Assembly: GCA_012839865.1 (NCBI GenBank)
Contig: DUMO01000051.1
Coordinates: 62,001 to 126,000, forward strand
Source: Clostridiaceae bacterium
GTDB lineage: Bacteria > Bacillota > Clostridia > CAYPLH01 > DUMO01
Direction of reading: 5' to 3'
DNA length: 64,000 nucleotides
The notes below the pieces were generated by a model. That model was not told where the DNA came from and did no database searches. It was given only the letters and a program-made list of their open reading frames with translations. Both the position numbers and the translations under genes were made by a program. Positions 8,843 through 17,642 of the stretch are shown one piece after another (the first letter of the stretch is position 1; each line of letters opens with the position of its first letter).

Positions 8843-8872
8843 AAAGGGGACTTGATGTCCCTTTATTTTTTT
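8843..8872 (+). terminator. Rho-independent terminator of the AbrB-type gene
   Basis: AAAGGGGAC, loop TTGAT, GTCCCTTT, then a T-run. It overlaps the 3' end of the convergent cotJC gene. Confidence 0.8.
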
Positions 8873-9498
8873 AGTCCATAAGCTTCTTTGTTTGATTCAG
8901 CTAGTTTTTCTTCTTTAGGTTTGCTCATGTAGAACTTTTTCTGTCCGAGTTTTTCCTGCACAATTCCAAGAGCTTCTCCGAACCTCTGGAAATGTACAAT
9001 TTCCCGGGCTCTTAAGAACCTGAGGGGGTCAATAACATCAGGGTCATCCGCAAGATTTATCAAGTTCTCATAAGTGGCTCTGGCTTTTTGTTCTGCTGCA
9101 AGATTCTCATGCAAATCTGCTATGGGATCGCCTTTGGATTGTATATATGCTGCAGTAAAAGGTACACCTGACGCACTGACCGGATAAACAGCATGATCAT
9201 GGTCGGAATAATAAGCTCCAAGACCCATCTTTTCCAACACATCCGGAGGAACGCCTTTAGTCAGCTGGAAAACCATTGTTCCGACTATCTCCAGGTGGGC
9301 AAGCTCTTCAGTACCGATATCGTTGAGAATTGCTTTTGCTTCTTCTGTAGGCATGCTGAATCTTTGACTTAAATACCTTAACGACGCTGCCAGTTCACCA
9401 TCAGGGCCACCATACTGAGTTATAATATATTTAGCCATTTTAGGGTTTTTATTTTTTATCTTCACCGGGTATTCCAATTTTTTTTCATAAATCCACAT
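8863..9498 (-). CDS. cotJC: Spore coat protein CotJC, manganese-catalase family
   Basis: A 211 aa ferritin-like protein of the manganese catalase family. Two Glu/His ligand sets for the di-metal centre are visible (GTEELAHLEIVGTM and the later AAEQKARATYENL with REIVHFQRFG). In B. subtilis CotJC is an inner-coat protein made in the mother cell under sigma-E and may detoxify peroxide. It is last in a three-gene minus-strand operon, 28 bases after cotJB, with AGGAGG upstream of its ATG. Length is slightly over the usual ~190 aa owing to a Lys-rich tail. Confidence 0.92.
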   Translation of the reverse strand: MWIYEKKLEYPVKIKNKNPKMAKYIITQYGGPDGELAASLRYLSQRFSMPTEEAKAILNDIGTEELAHLEIVGTMVFQLTKGVPPDVLEKMGLGAYYSDHDHAVYPVSASGVPFTAAYIQSKGDPIADLHENLAAEQKARATYENLINLADDPDVIDPLRFLRAREIVHFQRFGEALGIVQEKLGQKKFYMSKPKEEKLAESNKEAYGLKK

Positions 9499-9526
9499 AA
9501 TTAAACCTCCTTATTTTTTTGCAAAA

Positions 9527-9778
9527 TTATTGATATTCCCAAGGCCATGGACTTTCGATCCATTTCCACGGATACCTCGGGTAGGGTGAACTTGCAGTAA
9601 GAGGGCCATATAATCTTTCATACATGTCTTTCAAAATTCTACTGCGGTTAACATAACAATTGTGCAAGCTGATAGCCCGCACGTCATGCGGGTGAGTATT
9701 CAAATACAGCTGCATGTCAATTGCTGCGAAATCATATGCCATTATTTCTCTAAGCAGTTTTTCACGTTCTTTTACCAT
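9527..9778 (-). CDS. cotJB: Spore coat protein CotJB
   Basis: An 83 aa protein with the CotJB pattern: an N-terminal helix (LLREIMAYDFAAIDMQLYL), the NTHP segment, and an aromatic Pro/Trp-rich C-terminus (YPRYPWKWIESPWPWEYQ). It is needed with CotJA and CotJC for coat assembly. GGAGGTG precedes the ATG, 15 bases after cotJA. The order cotJA-cotJB-cotJC is as in B. subtilis. Confidence 0.92.
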   Translation of the reverse strand: MVKEREKLLREIMAYDFAAIDMQLYLNTHPHDVRAISLHNCYVNRSRILKDMYERLYGPLTASSPYPRYPWKWIESPWPWEYQ

Positions 9779-9793
9779 AATTACACCTCCAGT

Positions 9794-9997
9794 CTAGTGA
9801 TCAACCGTATATTCCGGATCCACGCCATAAGGCCTGTCAAGTTCAGGAAAAATTGTACCCTTGCCAAGCCCCACCATAGGCAGGTATACACAATTCAGTT
9901 CTTGAAAAGGAATATATGCCCGGGCCAGGTTTGTTTCAGGATAACAGCAATGGGCGTAATGCACATTATTCATACCATATAAGTGCTGCTGCATCAT
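9794..9997 (-). CDS. cotJA: Spore coat-associated protein CotJA
   Basis: About 67 aa, first gene of the cotJ operon. The diagnostic segment is ARAYIPFQELNCVY followed by a Pro/Gly-rich stretch ending GVDPEYTVDH. The frame begins at TTG 10003, but GGAGGT sits eight bases from ATG 9997, which is the likely start. The upstream ~200 bp should hold a sporulation (sigma-E) promoter on the minus strand; no convincing match was identified by eye. Confidence 0.88.
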   Translation of the reverse strand: MMQQHLYGMNNVHYAHCCYPETNLARAYIPFQELNCVYLPMVGLGKGTIFPELDRPYGVDPEYTVDH

Positions 9998-10249
9998 TAT
10001 CAATTACCTCCAAACTAGTTTTCTTTATTAACATAATATTTTTAAAACACATGAAAAGTGCTTAAAATAAATAATTTGTCAAGATAATACAGGCCTGTTG
10101 CTTTTTATTGACTCTTGAATGTACAATTAGCTTATATAGCTATTTCACCTGGATTTATGACATAATCAGCAAAGGCTTATAAGGCTTTGGAATAAATAAA
10201 GAATTTCTCAATCAAAAATGTGAGTGGTGTTATTTATATAAGAAAGAAG

Positions 10250-11431
10250 ATGAAAAAAATGGATTTAATTTATGAAATTATCAAGAATATTGATTCCGAC
10301 AAACGAATAAATACAATATACACCGTAAAATTTGATAAAGATGCATTATTGTCACCTCCTTTCGGTTCATGGTTTATTAACGGATTTTATGCAATAAATA
10401 ATGGGATTATATTAACCCCTTCTGAGAATTGGAATACTTATATGCAATTTACCCAACCCATGCACTTTGATTGTGACGGTGTTAAATGGAAAATCCGTCT
10501 TAAGGATAAAAATTCAAAAATTAGAGTTGAAAGGCGCACATCTCCAATGAATGTTGGGTTCAGTTCCACAGTGGAATTGGATAATTGTGTTATGAGAATA
10601 TATCAGTCAGCAGTATCTGCTACTGAAATACCCTCAACTGTAATTGCAGAAAAAGCAACTGTTTTGGAATTGGGTAAAGGAAGAGAATACAATTTAGTAT
10701 TGGAATCATTTGGTGAAGTTCTGGAATTCACAATTGAAGATTCAGTAACGGGAGAAAAGGATACCATAAGCTATATTTCAACCGGAAAAGGAGTAAAAAA
10801 TGCAGGCCGTTGCTGGGATTACCCGCGCTTTTATGTTTACAAGGGCTGTGTCGAAATTTTACAATTTGATTATTTCAGTAATTTTCCCCATTCTCCCAAA
10901 GCACTTTTATTAGGCGACAGCATTATGGAGGGAGATACAATACGTAATCTTCCAGGCGGTGGTTACAATAACAGATGGGCAGGAATGCTATACAAAAAGC
11001 TAAATGGCAATGTAGCCATTTTAGGCACCGCAGGAGAAACCTCATCAGGAATAATACGGAAACTTCCTGTATTGGACAGGGCTTTCAAAAAACCTGAATA
11101 TGTTTTTCTTGCTCATATGGTCAATGATTATGTTTTTGATGTCTGGAAGACCAACACAGAAAAGGTTATTCAATTGTTTAAAAGAAAAGGTTCAACTCCA
11201 ATTATATGTATGATGCCCATGCGTTCCGGACGGGAAGAGTTTTATGATGCTGTTTTAGACTATGTTGAAAAATGTCCGTATAATGTAATATACTTTAATA
11301 AGGCATTAACGGTTAATAGTGATGGAAAAACACCAGATAAAAAATATTACATCGGCGATAAAATACATCCCAATGTATTGGGTCATTCTAAAATGTTTGA
11401 GCAGGTTTTACAGGATTTGGATTTTATTTAG
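10250..11431 (+). CDS. SGNH/GDSL-type hydrolase
   Basis: About 393-403 aa. The C-terminal half is an SGNH hydrolase: block I LLLGDSIMEGD with the Ser nucleophile, block II Gly in GTAGETSSG, block III Asn in MVNDY, and block V DKIHPNVLGH with the catalytic Asp/His. The N-terminal ~200 residues are strand-rich and may be a jelly-roll or accessory domain, as in two-domain carbohydrate or acyl esterases. No signal peptide, so probably cytoplasmic. Start uncertain: GTG 10220 lacks a ribosome site, ATG 10250 has only a weak purine run. Stands alone between the cotJ operon and rpsO. Confidence 0.8.
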   Translation: MKKMDLIYEIIKNIDSDKRINTIYTVKFDKDALLSPPFGSWFINGFYAINNGIILTPSENWNTYMQFTQPMHFDCDGVKWKIRLKDKNSKIRVERRTSPMNVGFSSTVELDNCVMRIYQSAVSATEIPSTVIAEKATVLELGKGREYNLVLESFGEVLEFTIEDSVTGEKDTISYISTGKGVKNAGRCWDYPRFYVYKGCVEILQFDYFSNFPHSPKALLLGDSIMEGDTIRNLPGGGYNNRWAGMLYKKLNGNVAILGTAGETSSGIIRKLPVLDRAFKKPEYVFLAHMVNDYVFDVWKTNTEKVIQLFKRKGSTPIICMMPMRSGREEFYDAVLDYVEKCPYNVIYFNKALTVNSDGKTPDKKYYIGDKIHPNVLGHSKMFEQVLQDLDFI

Positions 11432-11577
11432 GTGCTGAAAATACTGTTAAAGTCATTGTTTTCTTGCCCTATGTTTTACCTGGACAACCTTTTTATCATC
11501 TGTTAAAATATTGGTGTTTACACACAACCACCAATGTGTTAAAATTGTTTAGAATAATAATCCATTTGCTTGGTTTT

Positions 11578-11637
11578 CAGGATTACTCCGACCGTTTACC
11601 AGGCTGATGGGGATTAAAAATACAGGAGGAAAAATCT
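11578..11637 (+). promoter_or_regulatory. Possible structured rpsO leader
   Basis: Between about 11568 and 11620 CTTGGT and ACCAGG can pair, and TCC with GGGGA, just upstream of the AGGAGG of rpsO. S15 represses its own mRNA through leader structures in several bacteria. Whether this is one is inference. Confidence 0.3.
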
Positions 11638-11901
11638 ATGCTTAAGGATAGGAAAAAAGAAATTATTGAGACTTTCAAAATTAGTGAGAATGATACCGGT
11701 TCTCCGGAAGTTCAAATTGCCATTCTTACTGAGAGAATCAATGACTTGAATGAACACCTTAAAGTTCACAAGAATGACCACCATTCAAGAAGAGGACTTT
11801 TGAAAATGGTTGGTCAAAGAAGAGGTTTGTTAAACTATCTTCAGAAGAAAGATATTGAAAGATATCGCTCTATAATTTCAAGACTAAATTTGAGAAAGTA
11901 A
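11638..11901 (+). CDS. rpsO: 30S ribosomal protein S15
   Basis: An 87 aa protein of normal length, binding 16S rRNA at the central-domain three-way junction. Typical S15 blocks are visible: [30 protein letters not shown] and the C-terminal [12 protein letters not shown] with [19 protein letters not shown] lies nine bases before ATG. As in many bacteria it is directly upstream of pnp, but separated by its own terminator. Confidence 0.98.
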   Translation: MLKDRKKEIIETFKISENDTGSPEVQIAILTERINDLNEHLKVHKNDHHSRRGLLKMVGQRRGLLNYLQKKDIERYRSIISRLNLRK

Positions 11902-11954
11902 TCGGGATATACTTTATTTTTTCATTTTAGTCGGATTTGCTTCGCAGTTGACTC

Positions 11955-11987
11955 TTAAAAAGAGCGGAGTTTCCGCTCTTTTTTAAG
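11955..11987 (+). terminator. Rho-independent terminator of rpsO
   Basis: TTAAAAAGAGCGGA, loop, TCCGCTCTTTTTTAA forms a strong hairpin with a T-run. The following 11988-12213 is AT-rich and gene-free; pnp is probably transcribed from a promoter there or by readthrough. Confidence 0.85.
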
Positions 11988-12213
11988 TTAACTCCCATCC
12001 CTTGGACGAAGCAATATATATTTTTGCCATTTGATTATCGCTCGAATAGTTGAAATTACATAGTTATTTTTTTAACATAAAGTAAATAATAAAACCATAA
12101 ACCAGGTAATTGAAAGATTATTAAAAGTATTACATATATTAATTAATTGCAGAATTCTTTAGAGTATATATAATTAATTTTTGCAAGAAGTATCAATTTT
12201 TATAATAAAAAAA

Positions 12214-12299
12214 TTGAAACCATAGGCTGTAGAAGGTAGCTTGTTTATCGGAAATTTTTTTCCGGTACAGAATCTACATCCTACTGTCTGTGGTTTCAA
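12214..12299 (+). promoter_or_regulatory. Long imperfect leader hairpin immediately upstream of pnp
   Basis: The arm 12214-12239 (TTGAAACCATAGGCTGTAG...) pairs with 12274-12299 (...CTACTGTCTGTGGTTTCAA) over 26 positions with only three mismatches and two G-U type pairs. The 34-base loop holds a second small stem (CGGAAA/TTTCCG). The outer stem ends two bases before the AAAGGAGGAA ribosome site at 12301. It resembles in layout the E. coli pnp leader stem that RNase III cleaves to permit PNPase autoregulation. Confidence 0.7.
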
Positions 12300-12316
12300 C
12301 AAAGGAGGAAAACTAT

Positions 12317-14437
12317 ATGAAAAAAAGCTACAGGATGACCCTGGCAGGGAGAGAACTTGTAGTTGAAACAGGGCAGTTGGCTCAATTTGCGAATGGTTCC
12401 GCACTTGTAAGATATGGTGATACTGTTATTCTTTCAACTGCTACAGCTTCACCGACACCAAGAGAAGGAGTGGATTTTTTCCCATTATCAGTTGATTATG
12501 AAGAAAGATTATATGCAGTTGGAAAAATACCCGGCGGATTCATCAAAAGAGAAGGCAAGCCTTCTGAAAAAGCAATTCTGACATCAAGAGTAATTGACAG
12601 ACCAATAAGACCTTTATTCCCGAAAGATATGAGAAATGACGTAGCTGTTGTAAATACAGTGCTTTCCGTCGATCAGGACAATTCACCTGAAATCGCGGCA
12701 ATGATCGGAACTTCCGTTGCGCTGTCCATTTCCGACATACCTTTTTACGGACCTATCGGTGGAGTAGTATTAGGACTTGTAGATGACGAGGTTGTTATAA
12801 ACCCAAACACTGCCCAAAGGGAAAAGAGCAAAATGTATATCACTCTTGCTGCCACCAAGGAGAAAATTATGATGATCGAAGCCGGCGCAGACGAGGTTCC
12901 TGATGAAGTTGTATTAAATGCCATTAAAATTGGCCATGAAGAGATCAAAAGAATTGTCGATTTTATCAACGAAATAGTTGCCCAAATCGGCAAGCCCAAG
13001 TTTGAATACATTTCTTCAAATGTTCCCGAAGAAATAATGACCGCGGTAAGAGAATACACCTACGATAAAATTAAAGAAAAAATATTTGAACCTGATAAAG
13101 CAACCAGGGAGAACAATTTGAATCTGATTGCAGAAGATACGGTTCAGCACTTTGCTGAAACATTTCCTGAGATGGAAGTCAAAATCAAGGAAGCAGTTGA
13201 TCAGGTTCAAAAAGAAATTGTACGCAAAGCCATATTGGAAGAGGGCAAACGAGTTGACGGCAGAAGTCTTAATGATATAAGGGAACTGCATGGTGAAGTT
13301 GGAATTTTACCGAGAACACATGGTTCAGCACTGTTCCAGAGGGGACAAACCCAGGTTCTTACCACAGTCACTTTAGGGGCCATGGGAGATGTGCAGATGC
13401 TGGACGGTATTGATTTGGATGAGACAAAAAGGTATATGCATCACTACAATTTCCCCTCATTCAGCGTAGGGGAGACCAAGCCCTCAAGAGGTCCGGGCAG
13501 AAGGGAAATCGGACACGGTGCATTGGCGGAAAGAGCTTTGGAACCTGTCATTCCAAAGGAAGACATGTTCCCGTATGCAATAAGACTGGTGTCTGAAGTC
13601 CTTATGTCCAACGGTTCCACATCCCAGGGAAGCGTATGTGCAAGCACAATGGCATTGATGGATGCAGGAGTTCCCATTAGAAATCCCGTAGCCGGAATAT
13701 CTGCAGGGCTTGTTACCGACGAAAGCAACGAAGACCGCTATGTAACTTTCATGGATATCCAGGGAATAGAAGATTTTTATGGTGATATGGACTTCAAGGT
13801 TGCCGGGACTAAGAACGGTATAACAGCAATTCAAATGGATATCAAAGTTAAAGGCATCAGTTACAATGTTATTGAAGACGCTTTCAATCTTACCAGGATG
13901 GGGCGGTTTAAAATAATTGATGAGGTTATATTGAAAGCGCTGCCGGAACCCAGAAAGAACTTGTCAGAATATGCACCCAAAGTTATCGCTACTAAAATTG
14001 ACCCTGACAAGATCAGAGACGTTATTGGCCCCGGTGGAAAGACTATTAATAAAATCATTGCCGAGACCGGCGTAAAGATTGATATTGATGATGACGGAAA
14101 CGTATTTGTTACAAGTCCTGATCAAAAATCCGGAAACCGTGCTATACAAATTATTGAAGGTATCGGAAAAAATATAGAACCCGGACAAATTTTCCTGGGC
14201 AAGGTAATAAGGACCACAAGCTTTGGTGCCTTTGTTGAGTTCCTGCCCGGAAAAGAAGGACTGGTTCATATTTCGAAACTTGATAACAAACGGGTGCAAA
14301 AAGTTGAGGACGTCGTAAATGTTGGAGATGAAATTATGGTTATGGTTTTGGATATTGACCGTCAGGGAAGGATAAACCTCTCCAGGAAGGATGCGATTTC
14401 CTCAAACAACAACAACGACAATAATAACAAGAATTAA
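12317..14437 (+). CDS. pnp: Polyribonucleotide nucleotidyltransferase (PNPase)
   Basis: Phosphorolytic 3'-5' exoribonuclease, about 706 aa. Two RNase PH domains (first ~1-215, second ~305-530) flank an all-alpha linker. The active second core has [33 protein letters not shown] and [18 protein letters not shown], including the Asp pair. A KH domain ([11 protein letters not shown]) and an S1 domain ([24 protein letters not shown]) follow, ending in an Asn-rich tail. AAAGGAGGAA at 12301-12310 fixes the start at ATG 12317; the frame is open from 12290 without a site. Probably autoregulated through the leader hairpin. Confidence 0.98.
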   Translation: MKKSYRMTLAGRELVVETGQLAQFANGSALVRYGDTVILSTATASPTPREGVDFFPLSVDYEERLYAVGKIPGGFIKREGKPSEKAILTSRVIDRPIRPLFPKDMRNDVAVVNTVLSVDQDNSPEIAAMIGTSVALSISDIPFYGPIGGVVLGLVDDEVVINPNTAQREKSKMYITLAATKEKIMMIEAGADEVPDEVVLNAIKIGHEEIKRIVDFINEIVAQIGKPKFEYISSNVPEEIMTAVREYTYDKIKEKIFEPDKATRENNLNLIAEDTVQHFAETFPEMEVKIKEAVDQVQKEIVRKAILEEGKRVDGRSLNDIRELHGEVGILPRTHGSALFQRGQTQVLTTVTLGAMGDVQMLDGIDLDETKRYMHHYNFPSFSVGETKPSRGPGRREIGHGALAERALEPVIPKEDMFPYAIRLVSEVLMSNGSTSQGSVCASTMALMDAGVPIRNPVAGISAGLVTDESNEDRYVTFMDIQGIEDFYGDMDFKVAGTKNGITAIQMDIKVKGISYNVIEDAFNLTRMGRFKIIDEVILKALPEPRKNLSEYAPKVIATKIDPDKIRDVIGPGGKTINKIIAETGVKIDIDDDGNVFVTSPDQKSGNRAIQIIEGIGKNIEPGQIFLGKVIRTTSFGAFVEFLPGKEGLVHISKLDNKRVQKVEDVVNVGDEIMVMVLDIDRQGRINLSRKDAISSNNNNDNNNKN

Positions 14438-14484
14438 AGAGTCAACCAGCACACTAATTTAAACAGGATAATTGAATTGTTTAT

Positions 14485-14518
14485 ATAACCGGGGTTTTAC
14501 ACCCCGGTTATGTTTTTT
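14485..14518 (+). terminator. Rho-independent terminator of pnp
   Basis: ATAACCGGGG, loop TTTTACA, CCCCGGTTAT, then G and six T. A perfect 10 bp stem. Confidence 0.92.
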
Positions 14519-14647
14519 CATGCTTAGAATATTTCTCTTCCTCCGATAAAGAATAATCAAGTCAATAAAACAAGCACCCTTAATTATGAAAGTACATATT
14601 ATGTAGTGTTCATCTGTTACTATGATATTGCTTGGAGGGTTTTACAT

Positions 14648-15520
14648 ATGACTAAAAAGAGTTTTTCCATTATTGGAGGAGATTTAAGAAGCATCAAGCT
14701 TGCAAACTTGTTAATTGAGGATGATAACAAAGTTAAAATTTTCGGATTTGAAAATGCAGGATTTGACCTTGGCATAGCCGAATCCGACAGCCTGTTTGAC
14801 GCCATCAATCAAACAGATATTGTCATCGGACCAATTCCTTTTTCAAACGATAATGAAAATCTAAATGCTCCGTTTAGTAAAAATCCCATACCTATTTATG
14901 ATGTATTCAGCAATATTAAAGACAACCAATTGCTGATTGCCGGAGTAATAAGCAAAAAAATAGCTCAAATTTCCAAGGAGTATAATGTTTGTTCCATAGA
15001 CTTGTTAAACAGGGAAGAAATGGCAATACTTAACGCAATACCTACGGCAGAAGGCGCTATAAAAATTGCTATTGAAGAAACGCCAACTACTTTGCACAAT
15101 TCAAATGTCCTTGTTCTTGGTTTTGGCAGAATAGGCAAAACTCTTGCAAGGATGCTTAAAGGTATTGGTGCCAATGTATATGTGGAAGCAAGAAAATACT
15201 CGGATCTGGCATGGATTCAAAGCAGCGGCTATATTCCCGTACCCCTGGATGATTTGGCAAATTACCTGCCCAGAATGAATATAATTTTCAACACAATTCC
15301 ACATGTAATACTTAACTATGACCTGCTATACAGAATTGACAGGGATTGCCTTATCATTGACCTGGCATCAAAACCGGGAGGGGTGGACTTTGAAAAAGCC
15401 AGGGAATTAGGTTTGAACACCATATGGGCGCTTTCACTGCCCGGCAAGATTGCGCCGGTTACTGCCGCAAAATTTATAAAAGATACCATTTACAATATTA
15501 TTGAGGAACTGGGGGGCTGA
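14648..15520 (+). CDS. dpaA: Dipicolinate synthase subunit A
   Basis: About 290 aa. With DpaB it makes dipicolinic acid from the lysine-pathway dihydrodipicolinate in the mother cell; DPA then loads the spore core. An N-terminal dinucleotide-like fold (SIIGGDLRSIKLANLL) is followed by a Rossmann domain with LVLGFGRIGKTLARMLKGIG and a C-terminal LIIDLASKPGGVDFEKA. TTGGAGGG sits just before ATG 14648; the earlier frame opening at 14606 is spurious. It is two bases from dpaB. Expected to be sigma-K controlled; no promoter was identified. Confidence 0.95.
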   Translation: MTKKSFSIIGGDLRSIKLANLLIEDDNKVKIFGFENAGFDLGIAESDSLFDAINQTDIVIGPIPFSNDNENLNAPFSKNPIPIYDVFSNIKDNQLLIAGVISKKIAQISKEYNVCSIDLLNREEMAILNAIPTAEGAIKIAIEETPTTLHNSNVLVLGFGRIGKTLARMLKGIGANVYVEARKYSDLAWIQSSGYIPVPLDDLANYLPRMNIIFNTIPHVILNYDLLYRIDRDCLIIDLASKPGGVDFEKARELGLNTIWALSLPGKIAPVTAAKFIKDTIYNIIEELGG

Positions 15521-15522
15521 AA

Positions 15523-16101
15523 ATGAGTTTAAAGAACTTGAATGTAGGTTTTGCAGTTACCGGATCTTTTTGCACATTTGCTAAGATCATCCCTGTAATA
15601 AAACAATTGCTGGACGAAGGAGCTGATGTACATCCCATAGTGTCTGAAACTGTCAATTCTACAGATACAAGGTTTGGCACTGCAAAGGACTTCATGAACA
15701 AGCTGGTTGAATTGACAGGGAAGAAGGTTATATCTTCAATTGTGGATGCCGAGCCGATAGGGCCGAAATCTTTGCTCGATGTTCTTGTAATAGCACCATG
15801 CACCGGAAACACCCTTGCAAAGATCGCCAACGGGATCAGCGACTCTGCAGTGACAATGGCATGCAAGGCACAGCTTAGAAATCAAAGACCTGTAATAATT
15901 GCAATTTCCACAAATGACGGTTTGTCCGGAAATGCCCAGAACATAGGAATTGTACTTAACAGAAAAAACATATACATGGTTCCTTTTGGCCAGGATGATC
16001 CAAAAAACAAGCAAAATTCCCTGGTAGCCGACTACAGCAAGATTATTCCAACAATTTTGCATGCCCTGGAAGGCAGGCAAATTCACCCTATATTGATTTG
16101 A
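15523..16101 (+). CDS. dpaB: Dipicolinate synthase subunit B
   Basis: A 192 aa flavoprotein of the phosphopantothenoylcysteine decarboxylase-like family. It begins with VGFAVTGSFCTFAKI and has the conserved VIAPCTGNTLAKIANGISDS, the flavin-binding segment. Partner of DpaA in the final step of dipicolinate synthesis. It follows dpaA by two bases with GGGGG as the ribosome site (GAACTGGGGGGCTGAAAATG). Confidence 0.95.
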   Translation: MSLKNLNVGFAVTGSFCTFAKIIPVIKQLLDEGADVHPIVSETVNSTDTRFGTAKDFMNKLVELTGKKVISSIVDAEPIGPKSLLDVLVIAPCTGNTLAKIANGISDSAVTMACKAQLRNQRPVIIAISTNDGLSGNAQNIGIVLNRKNIYMVPFGQDDPKNKQNSLVADYSKIIPTILHALEGRQIHPILI

Positions 16102-16110
16102 TTGCATATT

Positions 16111-16156
16111 AAAAAGCACAATTGCATGTTCGCACACATTGATGTGTGCTTTTTTT
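16111..16156 (+). terminator. Terminator of the dpaAB operon
   Basis: AAAAAGCACA pairs with TGTGTGCTTTTTTT around a ~22-base loop that itself holds a short TGT/ACA pairing. T-run present. Confidence 0.75.
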
Positions 16157-16335
16157 AATGGCAAAAAATTAAACATGAGGAAATAAGCCGATATGCTTTT
16201 TTTTGAAATAATATTTTAAATTTAAAGCATAATATTTTGTGTATAGCAGTTCTATACGGGTTTCAACCAATGTGCTTTTTTATGACTGATCAAACTTATA
16301 AAATTTTCATCTATATGACATAGGAAGTGAAGTTG

Positions 16336-17064
16336 TTGAGAGAAGAAAACAAGGTTACTTTTGGGAACATGACGCCTGAAAAAACCGAAACTGAAGAAAA
16401 AAAGGACCAAACCAGGGATTTGATTGAACTGGGCAATACCTCTGTATCAAATCCCAAGGGAAACATTCATTGCCTTACAATTATTGGCCAGATAGAAGGG
16501 CATATAGTCCTTCCGCCGCAAAACAAAACAACAAAGTATGAGCATGTTATTCCCCAGCTTGTAGCAATAGAAGAGGACAATCAAATTGACGGCCTTTTAT
16601 TGGTTTTGAATACTGTCGGGGGGGATGTGGAAGCAGGACTTGCAATAGCTGAAATGATTGCCAGCATGTCAAAGCCAACTGTATCACTTATTTTAGGCGG
16701 CGGTCACAGTATAGGCGTACCTATGGCTGTTTCAACAAAGTATTCCTTTATCGCTCCTTCCGCAACCATGACCATTCATCCCATACGGCTGACCGGGCTG
16801 GTAATAGGAGTACCCCAGACATACGAATATTTCGACAAAATGCAGGAAAGGGTTGTTCAATTTGTTTCAAGAAATTCCAATATATCCGTCGAAAAATTCA
16901 GAAGCCTTATGTTGAAAACCGGCGAACTGGCAAATGATGTGGGTACGGTTTTGTTTGGCGAGGAGGCTGTGAACTGTGGTATAATTGATGCAGTGGGAGG
17001 GCTCAGGGAAGCTCTGGCAAAACTGTATGAATTAATAAATGAATCCAAGAAACCAAATGCTTGA
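16336..17064 (+). CDS. tepA: ClpP-like translocation-enhancing serine protease TepA
   Basis: About 242 aa of the ClpP/TepA family. The ClpP fold is visible through [31 protein letters not shown] and [16 protein letters not shown] (nucleophile Ser in GGGHSIG), and the His-containing [11 protein letters not shown], with a charged N-terminal extension. In B. subtilis tepA lies next to ylzJ and spoIIIE as here. AGGAAGTGA at 16322-16330 overlaps the possible GTG 16327, so TTG 16333 or 16336 is the better start. A role in export or pre-spore protein turnover is suggested for the family. Confidence 0.85.
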   Translation: MREENKVTFGNMTPEKTETEEKKDQTRDLIELGNTSVSNPKGNIHCLTIIGQIEGHIVLPPQNKTTKYEHVIPQLVAIEEDNQIDGLLLVLNTVGGDVEAGLAIAEMIASMSKPTVSLILGGGHSIGVPMAVSTKYSFIAPSATMTIHPIRLTGLVIGVPQTYEYFDKMQERVVQFVSRNSNISVEKFRSLMLKTGELANDVGTVLFGEEAVNCGIIDAVGGLREALAKLYELINESKKPNA

Positions 17065-17112
17065 AGAAGCATGGACCAGGTAGAATATTTGCAACACAGG
17101 AGGAAACATTAA

Positions 17113-17355
17113 ATGATTATTCATTCAATTGTGCCCATGGATGTAATTTTCAACAATATGGAAGACTGTAACGGCAAACCCCTCGAAATTGAATATATGG
17201 GGGAAAAAATCGAAGTAATGCCACTTTCCAATAATCAATATAAAATCAGCCGTTTGCTCAGCACTTCTCCAAAAGCTTATTTGAATCCGCTTTTCCAGCC
17301 CGGCAATATAATAACTGGCATTGATTTAGAAAAAAATGAAAAAAAAATAAGATAA
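17113..17355 (+). CDS. ylzJ: YlzJ-like protein
   Basis: An 80 aa protein of the YlzJ family, unknown function, conserved between tepA and spoIIIE/ftsK in spore formers. Start MIIHSIVPMDVIF and the later SRLLSTSPKAYLNP match the family pattern. GGAGGAAAC precedes the ATG. The 287 bp after it are AT-rich, with no gene seen before spoIIIE. Confidence 0.75.
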   Translation: MIIHSIVPMDVIFNNMEDCNGKPLEIEYMGEKIEVMPLSNNQYKISRLLSTSPKAYLNPLFQPGNIITGIDLEKNEKKIR

Positions 17356-17642
17356 TATAATGAATTTGCCGATTCATACATTTCATTTTTCAGTTTTCTA
17401 TGCTTTGTTACAGCATTAATTTGATTTTTATTAATAAATACCCCTGTTCAGCAAGAAATCGAACAGATAAATTGCATGCTGTAGAAAAAAAATAGATTTT
17501 ATGGTATATTTTATTTAGTCAGGTGCTGTAAATTTTCTTTAAATTTTGCAGTAAGGAAAAAATTGTTTTTTATTTGGAGAAAACTGAAGAGAACTTTTTT
17601 TACAGAGAATACACAATTGGATTTTCTTTGGGGGTGCAAAAA

